Source: Bacteroidota bacterium
Lineage (GTDB): Bacteria > Bacteroidota > Bacteroidia > Chitinophagales > Chitinophagaceae
Direction: 5' to 3'
NCBI GenBank assembly: GCA_016715505.1
Contig: JADJZY010000004.1
Span: 1 to 59,448 of the forward strand
DNA: 59,448 nt
The translations under genes were made by a program, and so were the position numbers. The notes under the pieces are model-generated. The model searched no databases. It was given only the letters and a program-made list of their open reading frames with translations, and was not told where the DNA came from. Positions 37,600 to 46,578 of the stretch are shown one piece after another (the first letter of the stretch is position 1; each line of letters starts with the position of its first letter).

Positions 37600-38805
37600 C
37601 AATAAGTATAGAGAAACGATTAGGCACTACAATCTCCCGTTTCTGGCCTTGCCTTCCCACACTTCTAAAGACACAGCGCTGAACGTGTTTATCAACATGA
37701 ACACCAACAGTAAGCCCCTTACTCAATATGATATTATTGTTGCTGAAATTGAAGGATTGAAGGATACTTCACTTCATGAACTACAGGCAGGGCTGAATAC
37801 GCAGCACCCTGCTGTAAGCCGATATTTTGATTTGTCCTATCTCATTCTTAATACATCAGCCCTAATGCAGGAGAAGGTTCCCAACCGTGTAGGTATTTGG
37901 GATATGGATAAAAAGATTTTGGTAAAGAATTGGGATAGTATGGTCATAGGGCTTTCAAAAATGGCTGCTTTTCTGGAATCGCACCGAATATTTGATGAAG
38001 AACGCCTCCCCACTAACGCAGTGTTAGCCGTTATTGCAGCCTTATACACACATATTCCGGAAACGGGAGATAAGGCCGGGCAGGCCAATGTGCTCCTAAA
38101 AAAATACATGTGGTCTTCTTTCTTTACCGACAGGTATGAAAACTCAGCTGCTTCGAGAGCTTATGCTGACTACATAGGTTTATTGAATATTATTAAAGGA
38201 GTTGTTAAAGCAAATGGCCAACCCGCCCATGAACAAGATGTTCCTGTCCTAAATCGAAATTATATCCCCCTTGCCACTGAAGAGCAGTTGTTGAATGTTG
38301 CCTGGCCTAAGAGAGTCAGCATTAGAGGTCGGGGTATATTAGCTGTAGCCAATTATTTTGGTGCCCATGATTTTGCTGATGGCTCTGTCATTACACCTTC
38401 CAATGTCTCCAAGCGAGAGTATCATCACATTTTCCCTGATGCTTTGATTGGAGAGGCGAATGCATATTTCAAAGAAAACGAAATCAATAGCACTCTTGCA
38501 CTAAATTGTGCTCTAATTACAGGTAAAACCAACAGAACCATAGGAAAAAAAGAGCCACTTACCTACCTCAAGGAACGTTATGAATGGGTAAGTGAATCCA
38601 TTGTTACCCAAAGGCTAAACAGTCACTTAATTCCTATTGATGAACTTAAAGCAGGGGGTTACGAAGGCATGAGCGATGATGAAAAGGCAAAAAAAATTAA
38701 ATCTGACTATGAAGGGTTTTTATCAGCGAGAGCAGCATTAATTGTTCGTGCGGTTGAGAAACTCGCCAATGGAGAAGATGTAAGTGTAAGTGAAATTTTA
38801 AAGGC

Positions 38806-41800
38806 ATGACTTGGGAATACTCAGAAGATAGATTAATAGAACAAACAGCCATTGACTTATTCTTTCATAAGTTGGGCTGGGATACGCTATTTGCCTACAA
38901 CAAGGAAGGCTTTGGCGAGGGCAGCACTTTGGGCAGGCTGAACAGGAAAGAAGTCGTGCTCAAGAAGATATTTTTTGAGAAAATAAAAGAGTTTAATCCG
39001 GGCTTACCTCAAAAAGCGTATGAAGAAGCCTACGAAAAACTCATTGAAGAAAGCATTACAAAATCATTAGCCGAAATCAATTTTGAGAAACACCAATTGC
39101 TCCGCAATGGTATTCCCGTTGACTTTATCAACGAAAAAGGCGAACAAGTAAAGAATAAAACACTCAAGGTTTTCGATTTTGACAATGCCCACAACAACAA
39201 CTTTTTAGCCGTTCGGCAATTATGGATTCAGGGCAAAAGCAACCGGGAGCGCAGGCCCGATATTATAGGCTTTGTGAATGGCGTTCCGCTTCTTTTCATT
39301 GAACTGAAAGCAGTTCATCGCAAATTAGAAAACGCCTATAACGATAATTTTACCGATTACAAAGACGTCATTCCCAAACTGTTTTATTACAACGCTTTTG
39401 TAATGCTGAGCAACGGCATTGAAAGCCGAATAGGAAGTATTACAGGCAAGTATCAGCACTTTCACGAGTGGAAACGCATTACAGAGGAAGACGAAGGCAT
39501 TGTTGCCTTAGACAGAATCATTGTGGGTGTTTGTGAGAAAAAACGCTTTCTCGATTTATTCGAAAACTTCATTCTGTTTGATAACTCATTGGGCAAAGTG
39601 GTTAAACTCATTGCCCGAAACCATCAGTTTATTGGCGTAAATAAAGCCATTGAAAACATACAGCACAAAGAACAACTCTACAAACTGGGCAAAATCAGTT
39701 TAGAAGAAAAACAAAAACTCGGTGTGTTTTGGCATACACAAGGAAGCGGAAAATCCTATTCCATGGTTTTCTTTTGTCAAAAAATCCACCATAAGTTTAC
39801 AGGCAGTTATACTTTTTTAATCGTTACCGACCGCAACGAATTAGACACACAGATATACGGCACATTCAGCGGAATTGGTGCAGTGCCACAAGTGAAATCA
39901 GGATCGAAAGATTCATTGAAAGCCAACAGCGGAAAGCATTTGAGAGAATTGCTCAGTTCCGAACACCGTTATTTGTTTACACTCATTCACAAATTCAACT
40001 TTGAAGAAGAAATAACCAAGCGGGATAACATCATTGTTATTTCAGATGAAGCACACCGAACCCAAGGTGGAAATTTAGCAATGAACTTGCGCAATGCTTT
40101 GCCAAACGCTTCATTCATAGGTTTTACAGGAACACCGCTTTTCAAAGACGATGAAATTACCAAGCGTATTTTCGGTGATTATGTTTCTCGTTACGATTTC
40201 AAACGCAGTGTAGATGATGGCGCAACCGTTCCGCTTTACTACGAAAACAGAGGTGAATATTTAGGATTGAAAAATCCTGTAATCAATGAGCAAATAAGAG
40301 CCGTATTAGATGCCGAAAGCGAAGATTTAGATAGCGACCAACGCAGCAGAGTTGAACAACTTTTTGCACGGGAATATCCGATACTTACCGCCAAGAAACG
40401 ATTAGATGCCATTGCCAAAGATGCCGTTTGGCATTTTTGTAACCGTGGCTACAAAGGCAAAGGAATGTTTATCGCATTGGATAAACTCACAGCTGTAAAA
40501 ATGTATGACCTGATTACGGAGCATTGGAAAAAGTATGTGGAGCAATTGGAAAAAGAAGTTTCTAAAGGGAGATATGGCGACCAGGAACATTTGGAGAAAA
40601 GCCGAGAATTGCAATGGATAAAGGAAACAGAAATTTGTGTGGTGGTAAGTTCAGAACAAAACGAAATTCAAAAATTTCAGAAATGGGATTTAGACATTGA
40701 ACCACACAGGGAGAAAATGAACACCCAAGACCTTGAAACAAGGTTTAAAGATGAAGATGACCCGTTCCGTTTTGTGATTGTTTGTGCAATGTGGATAACA
40801 GGATTTGACGTTCCTACCCTTTCTACTCTGTATTTAGATAAGCCTTTGAAGTCGCACACCTTAATGCAAGCCATTGCAAGAGCTAACCGCATCAGCGAAG
40901 GCAAAAACAACGGTTTGATTGTGGATTATATTGAAACCTATTCTGCTTTATTAGACGCTTTGGCTATTTATGGAACCGGCGGCAAACCTGAAGGTGACAA
41001 AAAAGGCGAAAAAGCTCCGCTTGAACCCAATACGGAATTGATAAAACTCCTGGAAGATGCCATCGAAGCTACTGAATCATTTTTACAGGACGAAGTAAAT
41101 TTCGATTTGCAGGAACTCATCCAAACAGACGGTTTGCACAAATTGGCTGCAATGGAAAAAGCAGTCAATGCGGTTTACACCAATGACGAAACCAAACGAA
41201 AGTTTCAGATTTTGGCAAGAGAGGTCTTTAAAAAATATAAAGCACTGCAACCGCATAAAATTTTAAATCAATACTCACAAAGGAAAATTGCCATTGATGT
41301 AATCTACACGGCTATTGAAGACAATATTGAAAGTGCCGATGTAGCGGACATCATGCGGAAAATTCAGAATGTGGTAGATGAATCCATTGAAAATATGGTT
41401 GCAGAACCTGGTCACAATGAAGAAAAAATCATTGACCTAAGCGGACTGGATTTTGATTTGTTGGAGCAATACTTCTTAAAGACTAAAAATAAAAATGCAG
41501 CCGTTCAGTCACTCAAGGACAAAGTTGAAAAACAACTGAAACGAATGGTAGAACGCAATCCGCTGACAGTTGACTATTACAAACGCTATCAGGAAATCAT
41601 TGAAGAATACAACAGAGGAAAAGACGAAGTAGTAATCAAAGAAACTTTTAGGAAACTGATTGAACTCGTTAACTCGTATTCAGAAGAAGAAGCCGATACC
41701 AAGCGAGAAGGGCTGACAGACGAGCAAAAAGCCATCTTCGACATTCTACGACACGGTAAACAATTGGAAGAAAAAGAGAAAAACGAAATCAAGAGAATTT

Positions 41801-42030
41801 CAGTGAAGTTACTCGAAGAACTGAAACAAGAAAAATTGAAAGTTGAGCAGTGGGCAGACAAATCAGTAACAGCAGCAGCAGTATTCAATACAGTAAGCAA
41901 AACACTATTTGAGACTTTGCCCTACCCAACTTATCAGACAGACGACATTGACTTAAAAACGAACTTAGTATATGAACATTTAAAACATCAATATTTTGGA
42001 GGAGGAATAAGTATTTACGGACAATATTAA
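38806..42030 (+). CDS. hsdR: Type I restriction endonuclease subunit HsdR
   Basis: This 1074-residue translocase-nuclease has an N-terminal PD-(D/E)XK domain (RRPDIIGFVNGVPLLFIELK, about residue 150). The SF2 motor shows Walker A FWHTQGSGKSYSM (about residue 310), VISDEAHRTQGG (about 411), FIGFTGTPLF and MQAIARANR. The C-terminal helical region binds the methyltransferase. It overlaps the DUF262 gene by 4 bp (ATGA), closing the operon hsdM-hsdS-methylase fusion-DUF262-hsdR. It looks intact. Confidence 0.95.
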   Translation: MTWEYSEDRLIEQTAIDLFFHKLGWDTLFAYNKEGFGEGSTLGRLNRKEVVLKKIFFEKIKEFNPGLPQKAYEEAYEKLIEESITKSLAEINFEKHQLLRNGIPVDFINEKGEQVKNKTLKVFDFDNAHNNNFLAVRQLWIQGKSNRERRPDIIGFVNGVPLLFIELKAVHRKLENAYNDNFTDYKDVIPKLFYYNAFVMLSNGIESRIGSITGKYQHFHEWKRITEEDEGIVALDRIIVGVCEKKRFLDLFENFILFDNSLGKVVKLIARNHQFIGVNKAIENIQHKEQLYKLGKISLEEKQKLGVFWHTQGSGKSYSMVFFCQKIHHKFTGSYTFLIVTDRNELDTQIYGTFSGIGAVPQVKSGSKDSLKANSGKHLRELLSSEHRYLFTLIHKFNFEEEITKRDNIIVISDEAHRTQGGNLAMNLRNALPNASFIGFTGTPLFKDDEITKRIFGDYVSRYDFKRSVDDGATVPLYYENRGEYLGLKNPVINEQIRAVLDAESEDLDSDQRSRVEQLFAREYPILTAKKRLDAIAKDAVWHFCNRGYKGKGMFIALDKLTAVKMYDLITEHWKKYVEQLEKEVSKGRYGDQEHLEKSRELQWIKETEICVVVSSEQNEIQKFQKWDLDIEPHREKMNTQDLETRFKDEDDPFRFVIVCAMWITGFDVPTLSTLYLDKPLKSHTLMQAIARANRISEGKNNGLIVDYIETYSALLDALAIYGTGGKPEGDKKGEKAPLEPNTELIKLLEDAIEATESFLQDEVNFDLQELIQTDGLHKLAAMEKAVNAVYTNDETKRKFQILAREVFKKYKALQPHKILNQYSQRKIAIDVIYTAIEDNIESADVADIMRKIQNVVDESIENMVAEPGHNEEKIIDLSGLDFDLLEQYFLKTKNKNAAVQSLKDKVEKQLKRMVERNPLTVDYYKRYQEIIEEYNRGKDEVVIKETFRKLIELVNSYSEEEADTKREGLTDEQKAIFDILRHGKQLEEKEKNEIKRISVKLLEELKQEKLKVEQWADKSVTAAAVFNTVSKTLFETLPYPTYQTDDIDLKTNLVYEHLKHQYFGGGISIYGQY

Positions 42031-42154
42031 CCCACGCATTTTGTATGCACATTTCCAAAGTCCCGCAAGCCCACGGTTCAACCAGAGCTTTGTAAAAGAG
42101 CTAGAAAAGCCAACGCAGGACAAAATTATACTTTTATTTGTACCTGTTTTGAGG

Positions 42155-42222
42155 GAGCTTACTGTGAGCATACCTGACATAGCCAGCTTTTGGTGGCTAT
42201 GGGCAGGTATGCAGTGTTTGGC
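42155..42222 (-). other. attC6: attC-like hairpin after the 42.2-kb cassette gene
   Basis: On the minus strand GCATACCTG...CATAGCCA and TGGCTATG...CAGGTATGC form a long imperfect stem directly after the gene stop. The first box is GCCAAAC, only a partial complement (5 of 7) of the cassette start box GTTCGGT. The far end reads CTCACAGTAAGC, where CTCACGTT would be expected from attC5, so the end may be rearranged. Confidence 0.45.
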
Positions 42223-42229
42223 CCTGTTT

Positions 42230-43234
42230 TTATTTTTCTATTAACTCGGGTATAGCAATTAATTCTTTGTTTTGCAGGTTACTTAATTTTTTTGTTGAAT
42301 CACTAATTAAGGAAACCGCAAATTCTGATATTTTTTCTTCAGAAAATCCAAGAGATTTAAAAATTTCAATTCTTTCTTTTATTACTTTATTTTTCAAGAT
42401 TTCGATTTCAAGTTGATTTTTTCGAATTTCAACAGCTTTATTTTCGTTTTCCAATTGCAAGCTCTCTTCTTCCTTTTCATTTTTATAGTTTTTATCTTTT
42501 TTCCTCTCGTGAATGTCTTTCAATAATTCTCTGATTTGTTGTAGAGGATTTAAACTTCCTAAGAATTCCCAAATCCCAGGAGAGGATATTGAGATTTTAT
42601 TTATCCTCAATTCTTCACATTTAGGAATAATATTTTTTAGAAAGTGTAAATCAATATTTTCTAAATTTTGATTGAACAAATAATCAATTTTATATTCTAT
42701 GAGATAGAAAAAGGCATATAAATTCTCAACTGAGTCAAGAAAGTAAATTGTTTCACTAACCGATGCATCTCTTTTCCAATAGAACTGACATATTGCAATT
42801 TCTGTCTTTCTTAAATCTATGATATTATATTTGATTTTATCCTTTGCTTCCTTGTTTTTAATAATTTCAACATCAGAGCTGGGGAACTTTGATTTAAGAT
42901 GTTTTATGAAATCATTACTTGACACGCAATCTTCTAAATCTTCAATTTTTACTCTTTTTTCATTTATATATGGTATAAGAACTTTAAGAATGTCAACAAT
43001 AAGACTTGGCGCAATTTCGAAATGCTTTAAGATGAGTCTTGATAAAAATGTGGGGATAAAATCTTTAGGGAAATTAGGGCTTTGTTGACTTGAAGCAAAA
43101 GGCTGAAGTGGCCTTCCCTCATATGCGGAAAACAAGGAAGGGCTTTCAATTTTCTCTTCTTGGATTATTTGAATAGCCTTTTGATAAACATTTTCAACTT
43201 CAACTGTAGAAATTGATTCTTTCTTTTTTGCCAT
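42230..43234 (-). CDS. Hypothetical cassette protein with C-terminal coiled coil
   Basis: This 334-residue, lysine-rich protein has a helical middle (FIPTFLSRLILKHFEIAPSL, DLRKTEIAICQFYWKRDASV) and a coiled coil (LENENKAVEIRKNQLEIEIL). The end is short and helical (KSLGFSEEKISEFAVSLISD). I do not recognise the family. It lies in array 2 between attC5 and attC6 on the minus strand. Confidence 0.6.
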   Translation of the reverse strand: MAKKKESISTVEVENVYQKAIQIIQEEKIESPSLFSAYEGRPLQPFASSQQSPNFPKDFIPTFLSRLILKHFEIAPSLIVDILKVLIPYINEKRVKIEDLEDCVSSNDFIKHLKSKFPSSDVEIIKNKEAKDKIKYNIIDLRKTEIAICQFYWKRDASVSETIYFLDSVENLYAFFYLIEYKIDYLFNQNLENIDLHFLKNIIPKCEELRINKISISSPGIWEFLGSLNPLQQIRELLKDIHERKKDKNYKNEKEEESLQLENENKAVEIRKNQLEIEILKNKVIKERIEIFKSLGFSEEKISEFAVSLISDSTKKLSNLQNKELIAIPELIEK

Positions 43235-43257
43235 TTTTATTTTTTTATTTTAATAGC

Positions 43258-43344
43258 ACCGAACGTGAGCATCTACGCCGTTTGCGGCTGCATTGGACTT
43301 GCGGGTTGGCTATGCCGCAAATAGACGTAGATTTTGTGTTCTTC
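43258..43344 (-). other. attC5: attC-like hairpin after the metalloprotease cassette
   Basis: This 87-bp site starts on the minus strand with GAAGAAC, the exact complement of the cassette start box GTTCTTC (44736-44742). ATCTACG...TTTGCGGC and GCCGCAAA...CGTAGAT pair around a loop of about 25 nt. It ends GTTCGGT. Confidence 0.7.
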
Positions 43345-43349
43345 ATATT

Positions 43350-44714
43350 TCAATTTCTACTTTCACCTATTATTCCATATGTTTTGAACGATTTTTTTAT
43401 GGATTTAGTGCTTTTGTGTCTCTCACATTTCTTAACTAGGTAATAATCATAAATTGAATTAGCATCTAATTTTTCAAGAATGACTTCGTTTTTTCCAGGA
43501 GGCAATTGCTTCTCTTCCCAATTGCTTGATTTGAATTTTTTATATCTTATATACAAATTTGATCCGTCAATATTGGCGGGTGTTGAATTAGGTAGATATG
43601 CAATTAATCCGCCCCAGGTTACCTTAATTTTTTGCTTTTGCAAAGGTGTAGGAATCTCATCCTCTACTGGTTGAGTATTTACATCACCAAATAAGTAACT
43701 ACCACAAGAATTGAAATTCCGAAGGCTGATACACATTGAATTGGAATAATTAGCAACAGATGTCAACCTATTATCTGAAAGAATTTCACAACGCATTTTT
43801 GTTGCCTGATCTTTTGTGAAGATATTTCTACATGGGCTATAATCCATATAATTCATAAACATAATATTCTTATTCAAACTGTCACACCCATAAGGGTGAG
43901 GATGACTTGGGCAATCTTGGGAATTACTTGGCCCCTTATGACGTGGGGTATCTGAAATTCCATCATCATCGTCACAACTAAAATCTCGATTCCCGAATGT
44001 ATGTGGTAAACGCAAATAATGTCCTATTTCATGTATGAGTACATGGCCAGGCTCCTTCCCAAAAAAGGATTTCTCAGAGTTAAGGCTTCTAGGTAGTTTT
44101 GGCAGGGTTCTAATATCAATTGCTACAAATGCACGATCAGATATTGGGAAGACAACATCTGGATATGCAAAACCAACGCTTACGAATTCAGAACTCCTAG
44201 GCACACTCTCGAAATACGAAATATAAATATTTATAAAATTATTGGTTGGCCAGAGTGGCGCAGCATTAAATAGAGCATTTTGTTCACTTAGGGCGTCAGA
44301 TTGCCAATCAAAATATGGCTTACTTACTTTGGTTCTTGTAATAGAAATTTTAGTTTCTCCACTTGGGGTTTGGGTTGTAAAGCAAAACTCAATTCCAGTA
44401 TCTGCTCTTAAATGAGCAAATTCAAGAGGTACGTTGTCTGAGGTCTTATTATTCCTTCTAAAAGCCTTATTAAGAATATCTAATTGTTCAAAGATAATTT
44501 CGTCCGTAATTAACTCAGGATCAGTAGATACAATATGAAAAACAATAGGCATTCTCAATATTTGGCCTTTGTCTAATAAAATACAATAATCTCTTCTGTC
44601 TTCAAAATTAATATTAGCATAACTATTTGTGGTATCTGGCATTATGCCACAAGTGGGTTGACAGAGCAATCGTGTGACGAAAAGTAAAAAAATGATAATT
44701 ATATAATTTTTCAT
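43350..44714 (-). CDS. Secreted M43-like (pappalysin) zinc metalloprotease (cassette gene)
   Basis: The true start is ATG 44714 (MKNYIIIIFLLFVTRLLCQP), a signal peptide. The longer upstream frame would run through attC4. The ~454-residue protein has the zinc site HEIGHYLRLPHTFGN (third ligand His; Gly replaced by Arg) and CDDDDGISDTPRHKGPS, then NYMDYSPCRNIFTKDQ, the Met-turn. This is the M43 layout. The last ~90 residues resemble an Fn3-like fold. It is an unusual cargo for a cassette: a secreted protease rather than an intracellular defence gene. Confidence 0.8.
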   Translation of the reverse strand: MKNYIIIIFLLFVTRLLCQPTCGIMPDTTNSYANINFEDRRDYCILLDKGQILRMPIVFHIVSTDPELITDEIIFEQLDILNKAFRRNNKTSDNVPLEFAHLRADTGIEFCFTTQTPSGETKISITRTKVSKPYFDWQSDALSEQNALFNAAPLWPTNNFINIYISYFESVPRSSEFVSVGFAYPDVVFPISDRAFVAIDIRTLPKLPRSLNSEKSFFGKEPGHVLIHEIGHYLRLPHTFGNRDFSCDDDDGISDTPRHKGPSNSQDCPSHPHPYGCDSLNKNIMFMNYMDYSPCRNIFTKDQATKMRCEILSDNRLTSVANYSNSMCISLRNFNSCGSYLFGDVNTQPVEDEIPTPLQKQKIKVTWGGLIAYLPNSTPANIDGSNLYIRYKKFKSSNWEEKQLPPGKNEVILEKLDANSIYDYYLVKKCERHKSTKSIKKSFKTYGIIGESRN

Positions 44715-44735
44715 TTTTTTATGTGTTTTTATTGT

Positions 44736-44823
44736 GAAGAACGGCTGGCTTGCTGCTGTGCCGCCGTGCGTTGGGTTTGCGGGCTGGCTGTTCGGCGGCA
44801 TGGACAGCAAGCCTTTGTTCCAG
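44736..44823 (-). other. attC4: attC-like hairpin after the RES-like cassette
   Basis: This 88-bp site starts on the minus strand with CTGGAAC, the exact complement of GTTCCAG at the cassette start (45796-45802). GGCTTGCTG...GCCGCCG and CGGCGGC...CAGCAAGCC form the stem. It ends GTTCTTC, the next cassette start. Confidence 0.75.
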
Positions 44824-44836
44824 CCAGCCATCTTTC

Positions 44837-45781
44837 TTATTCCTTTATTCCTAAATGGTTTCTTTTAACGTCTTCCAACGAAATAACGTGTTCTGTTGCC
44901 ATATCTACCCATGTAAAACTTGAATTATCTTGTCCAAAATCTGTAACATACTTATGATTATTTACGAAAGACTTCAGTTGGTTCTTATGCACAATATGAG
45001 TAGAAACCAATTCTAATTCTAATTTTGCATCAACAACATCTGGTCTTAATACCACATTTTGTCCTTTATTGTCAGAAGGAACACTTGGATATGCAATTCC
45101 CTCAATAGGATACCCATTTATTGAAGGTTTTTTGTCGTGTAAAATCAACTCTGTATAAGCAACAGATATTTTATATTCCCAATGATTCTCTACTTTTTTT
45201 GCAAACTCCCTACTAAAAAATTGGATTTGCCTTAAACCTAACTCTCTTAATGGGTGATGAGCAATTTGTTTCATGTGGTGGTTAAATGCAGCACGAGTAT
45301 TTGGGTTTTTTGCGATTGCATCATCATCAAATACGATTTCAACTAATAGGATATCTTCGAGTACTTTCCAACGGCTAACAGTAAGTAATTCGCCTTCTAT
45401 GTTGACTGCCTCTTTATCTTTAAGTATTTGACTAGTTTCAAAAATTGCTGTCGCTCTTGGCTGCCAAATTTCAGAACTTTTTACTGCACCATAAAACATT
45501 ACCTGATGGGGTTTATTCGCTCTTCCAAATTGGGTCAGGTAGTTGTCAATTACATATTGGTCTTTAATGTAAGAGATTTCATTCTCGTTTGTGAAAAGTT
45601 GATTTCCCTTATTTACTCTTACCCGGTCAACAAACCAACCTTTCCGCAGAAATGCGGTTGCAATTGGTACTTGTCTAATGGACTTGGAGATAATGTTTTT
45701 TATTTCTTCATAATCAACATTTTCTAAATCTTTGGAAAATTCAACCAGTTGCTTAAATGCTTTTTCTTGTTGTTCTGTCAT
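44837..45781 (-). CDS. RES-domain-like protein (cassette gene)
   Basis: This 314-residue protein has a central region like the RES NAD-phosphorylase fold: VDRVRVNKGNQLF (Arg), QFGRANKPHQVMFYGAV (the GR.N and lY motif) and ATAIFETSQIL (Glu). The C-terminal part includes PIEGIAYPSVPSDNKGQNVV, the YPS element. RES proteins deplete NAD and are usually toxins. The match is by motif spacing only and is longer than usual RES toxins. It is the first cassette after attI2. Confidence 0.55.
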   Translation of the reverse strand: MTEQQEKAFKQLVEFSKDLENVDYEEIKNIISKSIRQVPIATAFLRKGWFVDRVRVNKGNQLFTNENEISYIKDQYVIDNYLTQFGRANKPHQVMFYGAVKSSEIWQPRATAIFETSQILKDKEAVNIEGELLTVSRWKVLEDILLVEIVFDDDAIAKNPNTRAAFNHHMKQIAHHPLRELGLRQIQFFSREFAKKVENHWEYKISVAYTELILHDKKPSINGYPIEGIAYPSVPSDNKGQNVVLRPDVVDAKLELELVSTHIVHKNQLKSFVNNHKYVTDFGQDNSSFTWVDMATEHVISLEDVKRNHLGIKE

Positions 45782-45795
45782 AATTGTATAGTTGG

Positions 45796-45874
45796 CTGGA
45801 ACTATTGTATATCTTTACTTGGTAAGGTTATCTCCGATATTTGGGTGTATATCCTTACCTGTTACGGTTATTTT
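45796..45874 (-). other. attI-like region of cassette array 2
   Basis: On the minus strand, AAATAACCGTAACAGGTAAG and then GATATACA repeat as TAACCTTACC...GATATACA before GTTCCAG, the first cassette start box. The block is homologous to 17170-17264. It follows the integrase remnant directly. Confidence 0.65.
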
Positions 45875-46018
45875 TCAAATATCCAAAACATCCAACGGAC
45901 TCTTTATCTTATCCCACCCCTTTTTTGTTATGTGCGTATAGATCTCAGTTGTTTTGCTGCTCTCATGCCCGAGCAGTTCCTGAATATACCGCAAATCCTT
46001 TTTTCTCAGGATGTGCCT
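45875..46018 (-). pseudogene. 3' remnant of an integron-type tyrosine integrase (array 2)
   Basis: The minus strand reads KKDLRYIQELLGHESSKTTE and then IYTHITKKGWDKIKSPLDVL before DI and TGA (45875-45877). It carries the C-terminal GH and the Tyr nucleophile (EIYTH) of a tyrosine recombinase. The rest of the gene is missing beyond about 46018. It is in the same orientation as the cassettes, as in a few described integrons. Confidence 0.75.
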
Positions 46019-46455
46019 CCAGGGTAATCCTCCCCGTGGGCTCGGCTACGTTGCTCATTGCCAGCAAGGAATCCGTATGCTGCCAGTTGGTTGAGGTGGC
46101 ATAGGGAGAAAGAGCTTTCGCCGGGTGGTTTTGTATTGGAAAGTTGGGGCAAAGAGGCATGTATCAGGGTTTTATAAATGTTTGTGCCAAGATATGTAGA
46201 TTTTGTTAATGGCGCAAGAGGATAACCGGAGCCATGAAAAGGAAAGCCACTTACCGGCAAGTTGCCGAAGCCATTTGCAAGCCACAAGGGCGGGCTGAAG
46301 TAAACGGGTGCTAAAGGCCTGAACGCACTTCAGAAATAAAGAGTCTTTAGTGTTCTACCTGTGGAAAGTAGTGTAACCTGAACAATAACCCCACCAGTGT
46401 TTATTAAACCGTTTAGTTTTATACTACGACATATTTTCAGGCGAGTGAAAGTATC
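46019..46455. other. Island right end, no gene recognised
   Basis: Only short frames without recognisable domains are seen between the integrase remnant and the replacement miaB promoter. Confidence 0.35.
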
Positions 46456-46471
46456 AAAAAACCTGACATAA

Positions 46472-46494
46472 TTGCAGTCATTTCTTTATCTTTG
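46472..46494 (+). promoter_or_regulatory. Island-borne promoter for miaB
   Basis: TTG at 46472 and TATCTTTG at 46487-46494 match the promoter at 7037-7058, and the upstream AAAAAACCTGACA is shared. It lies 85 bp before the rebuilt miaB start. Confidence 0.5.
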
Positions 46495-46578
46495 CCCGGT
46501 GGGGGGAAAACGTAAAAAAAAAATTCCCCCCACTATTCCCCTTTTTTTGCCCAAAAAATGTAGAAATTTTATTGTTAG

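Larger units (their letters stand above)
35909..38809 (+). pseudogene. DUF262/HNH (GmrSD-like) protein, split by an IS701-like element
   Basis: ATG 35909 opens a DUF262 domain (IRFGEIKLPRFQRHESWDKG, and HLLDGQQRLTAIWRALH near residue 86, the ParB-like NTP-binding motif). Its frame reaches LLNLIN before an IS at 36580-37599. After the IS the same gene resumes as NKYRETIRHYNLPFLALPSH and runs to 38809. Near the end is REYHHIFPDALIGEAN and LNCALITGKTNRTIGKKEP, a DUF1524-type HNH nuclease pattern. Without the IS and one CAATAA copy it is a single frame of about 625 residues. GmrSD-like enzymes cut modified DNA. The 3' half may still be translated from ATG 37586 inside the IS edge. Confidence 0.8.

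Noticed and set aside
42155..44823. Hairpins after cassette genes as simple rho-independent terminators
   Set aside because: They lack a T-tract, have mismatched stems of attC type, and for two of three the end boxes match the cassette start boxes exactly.
43350..44831. Long start of the metalloprotease at 44831
   Set aside because: The extra 39 residues are a read through the attC4 hairpin; the signal peptide begins at 44714.
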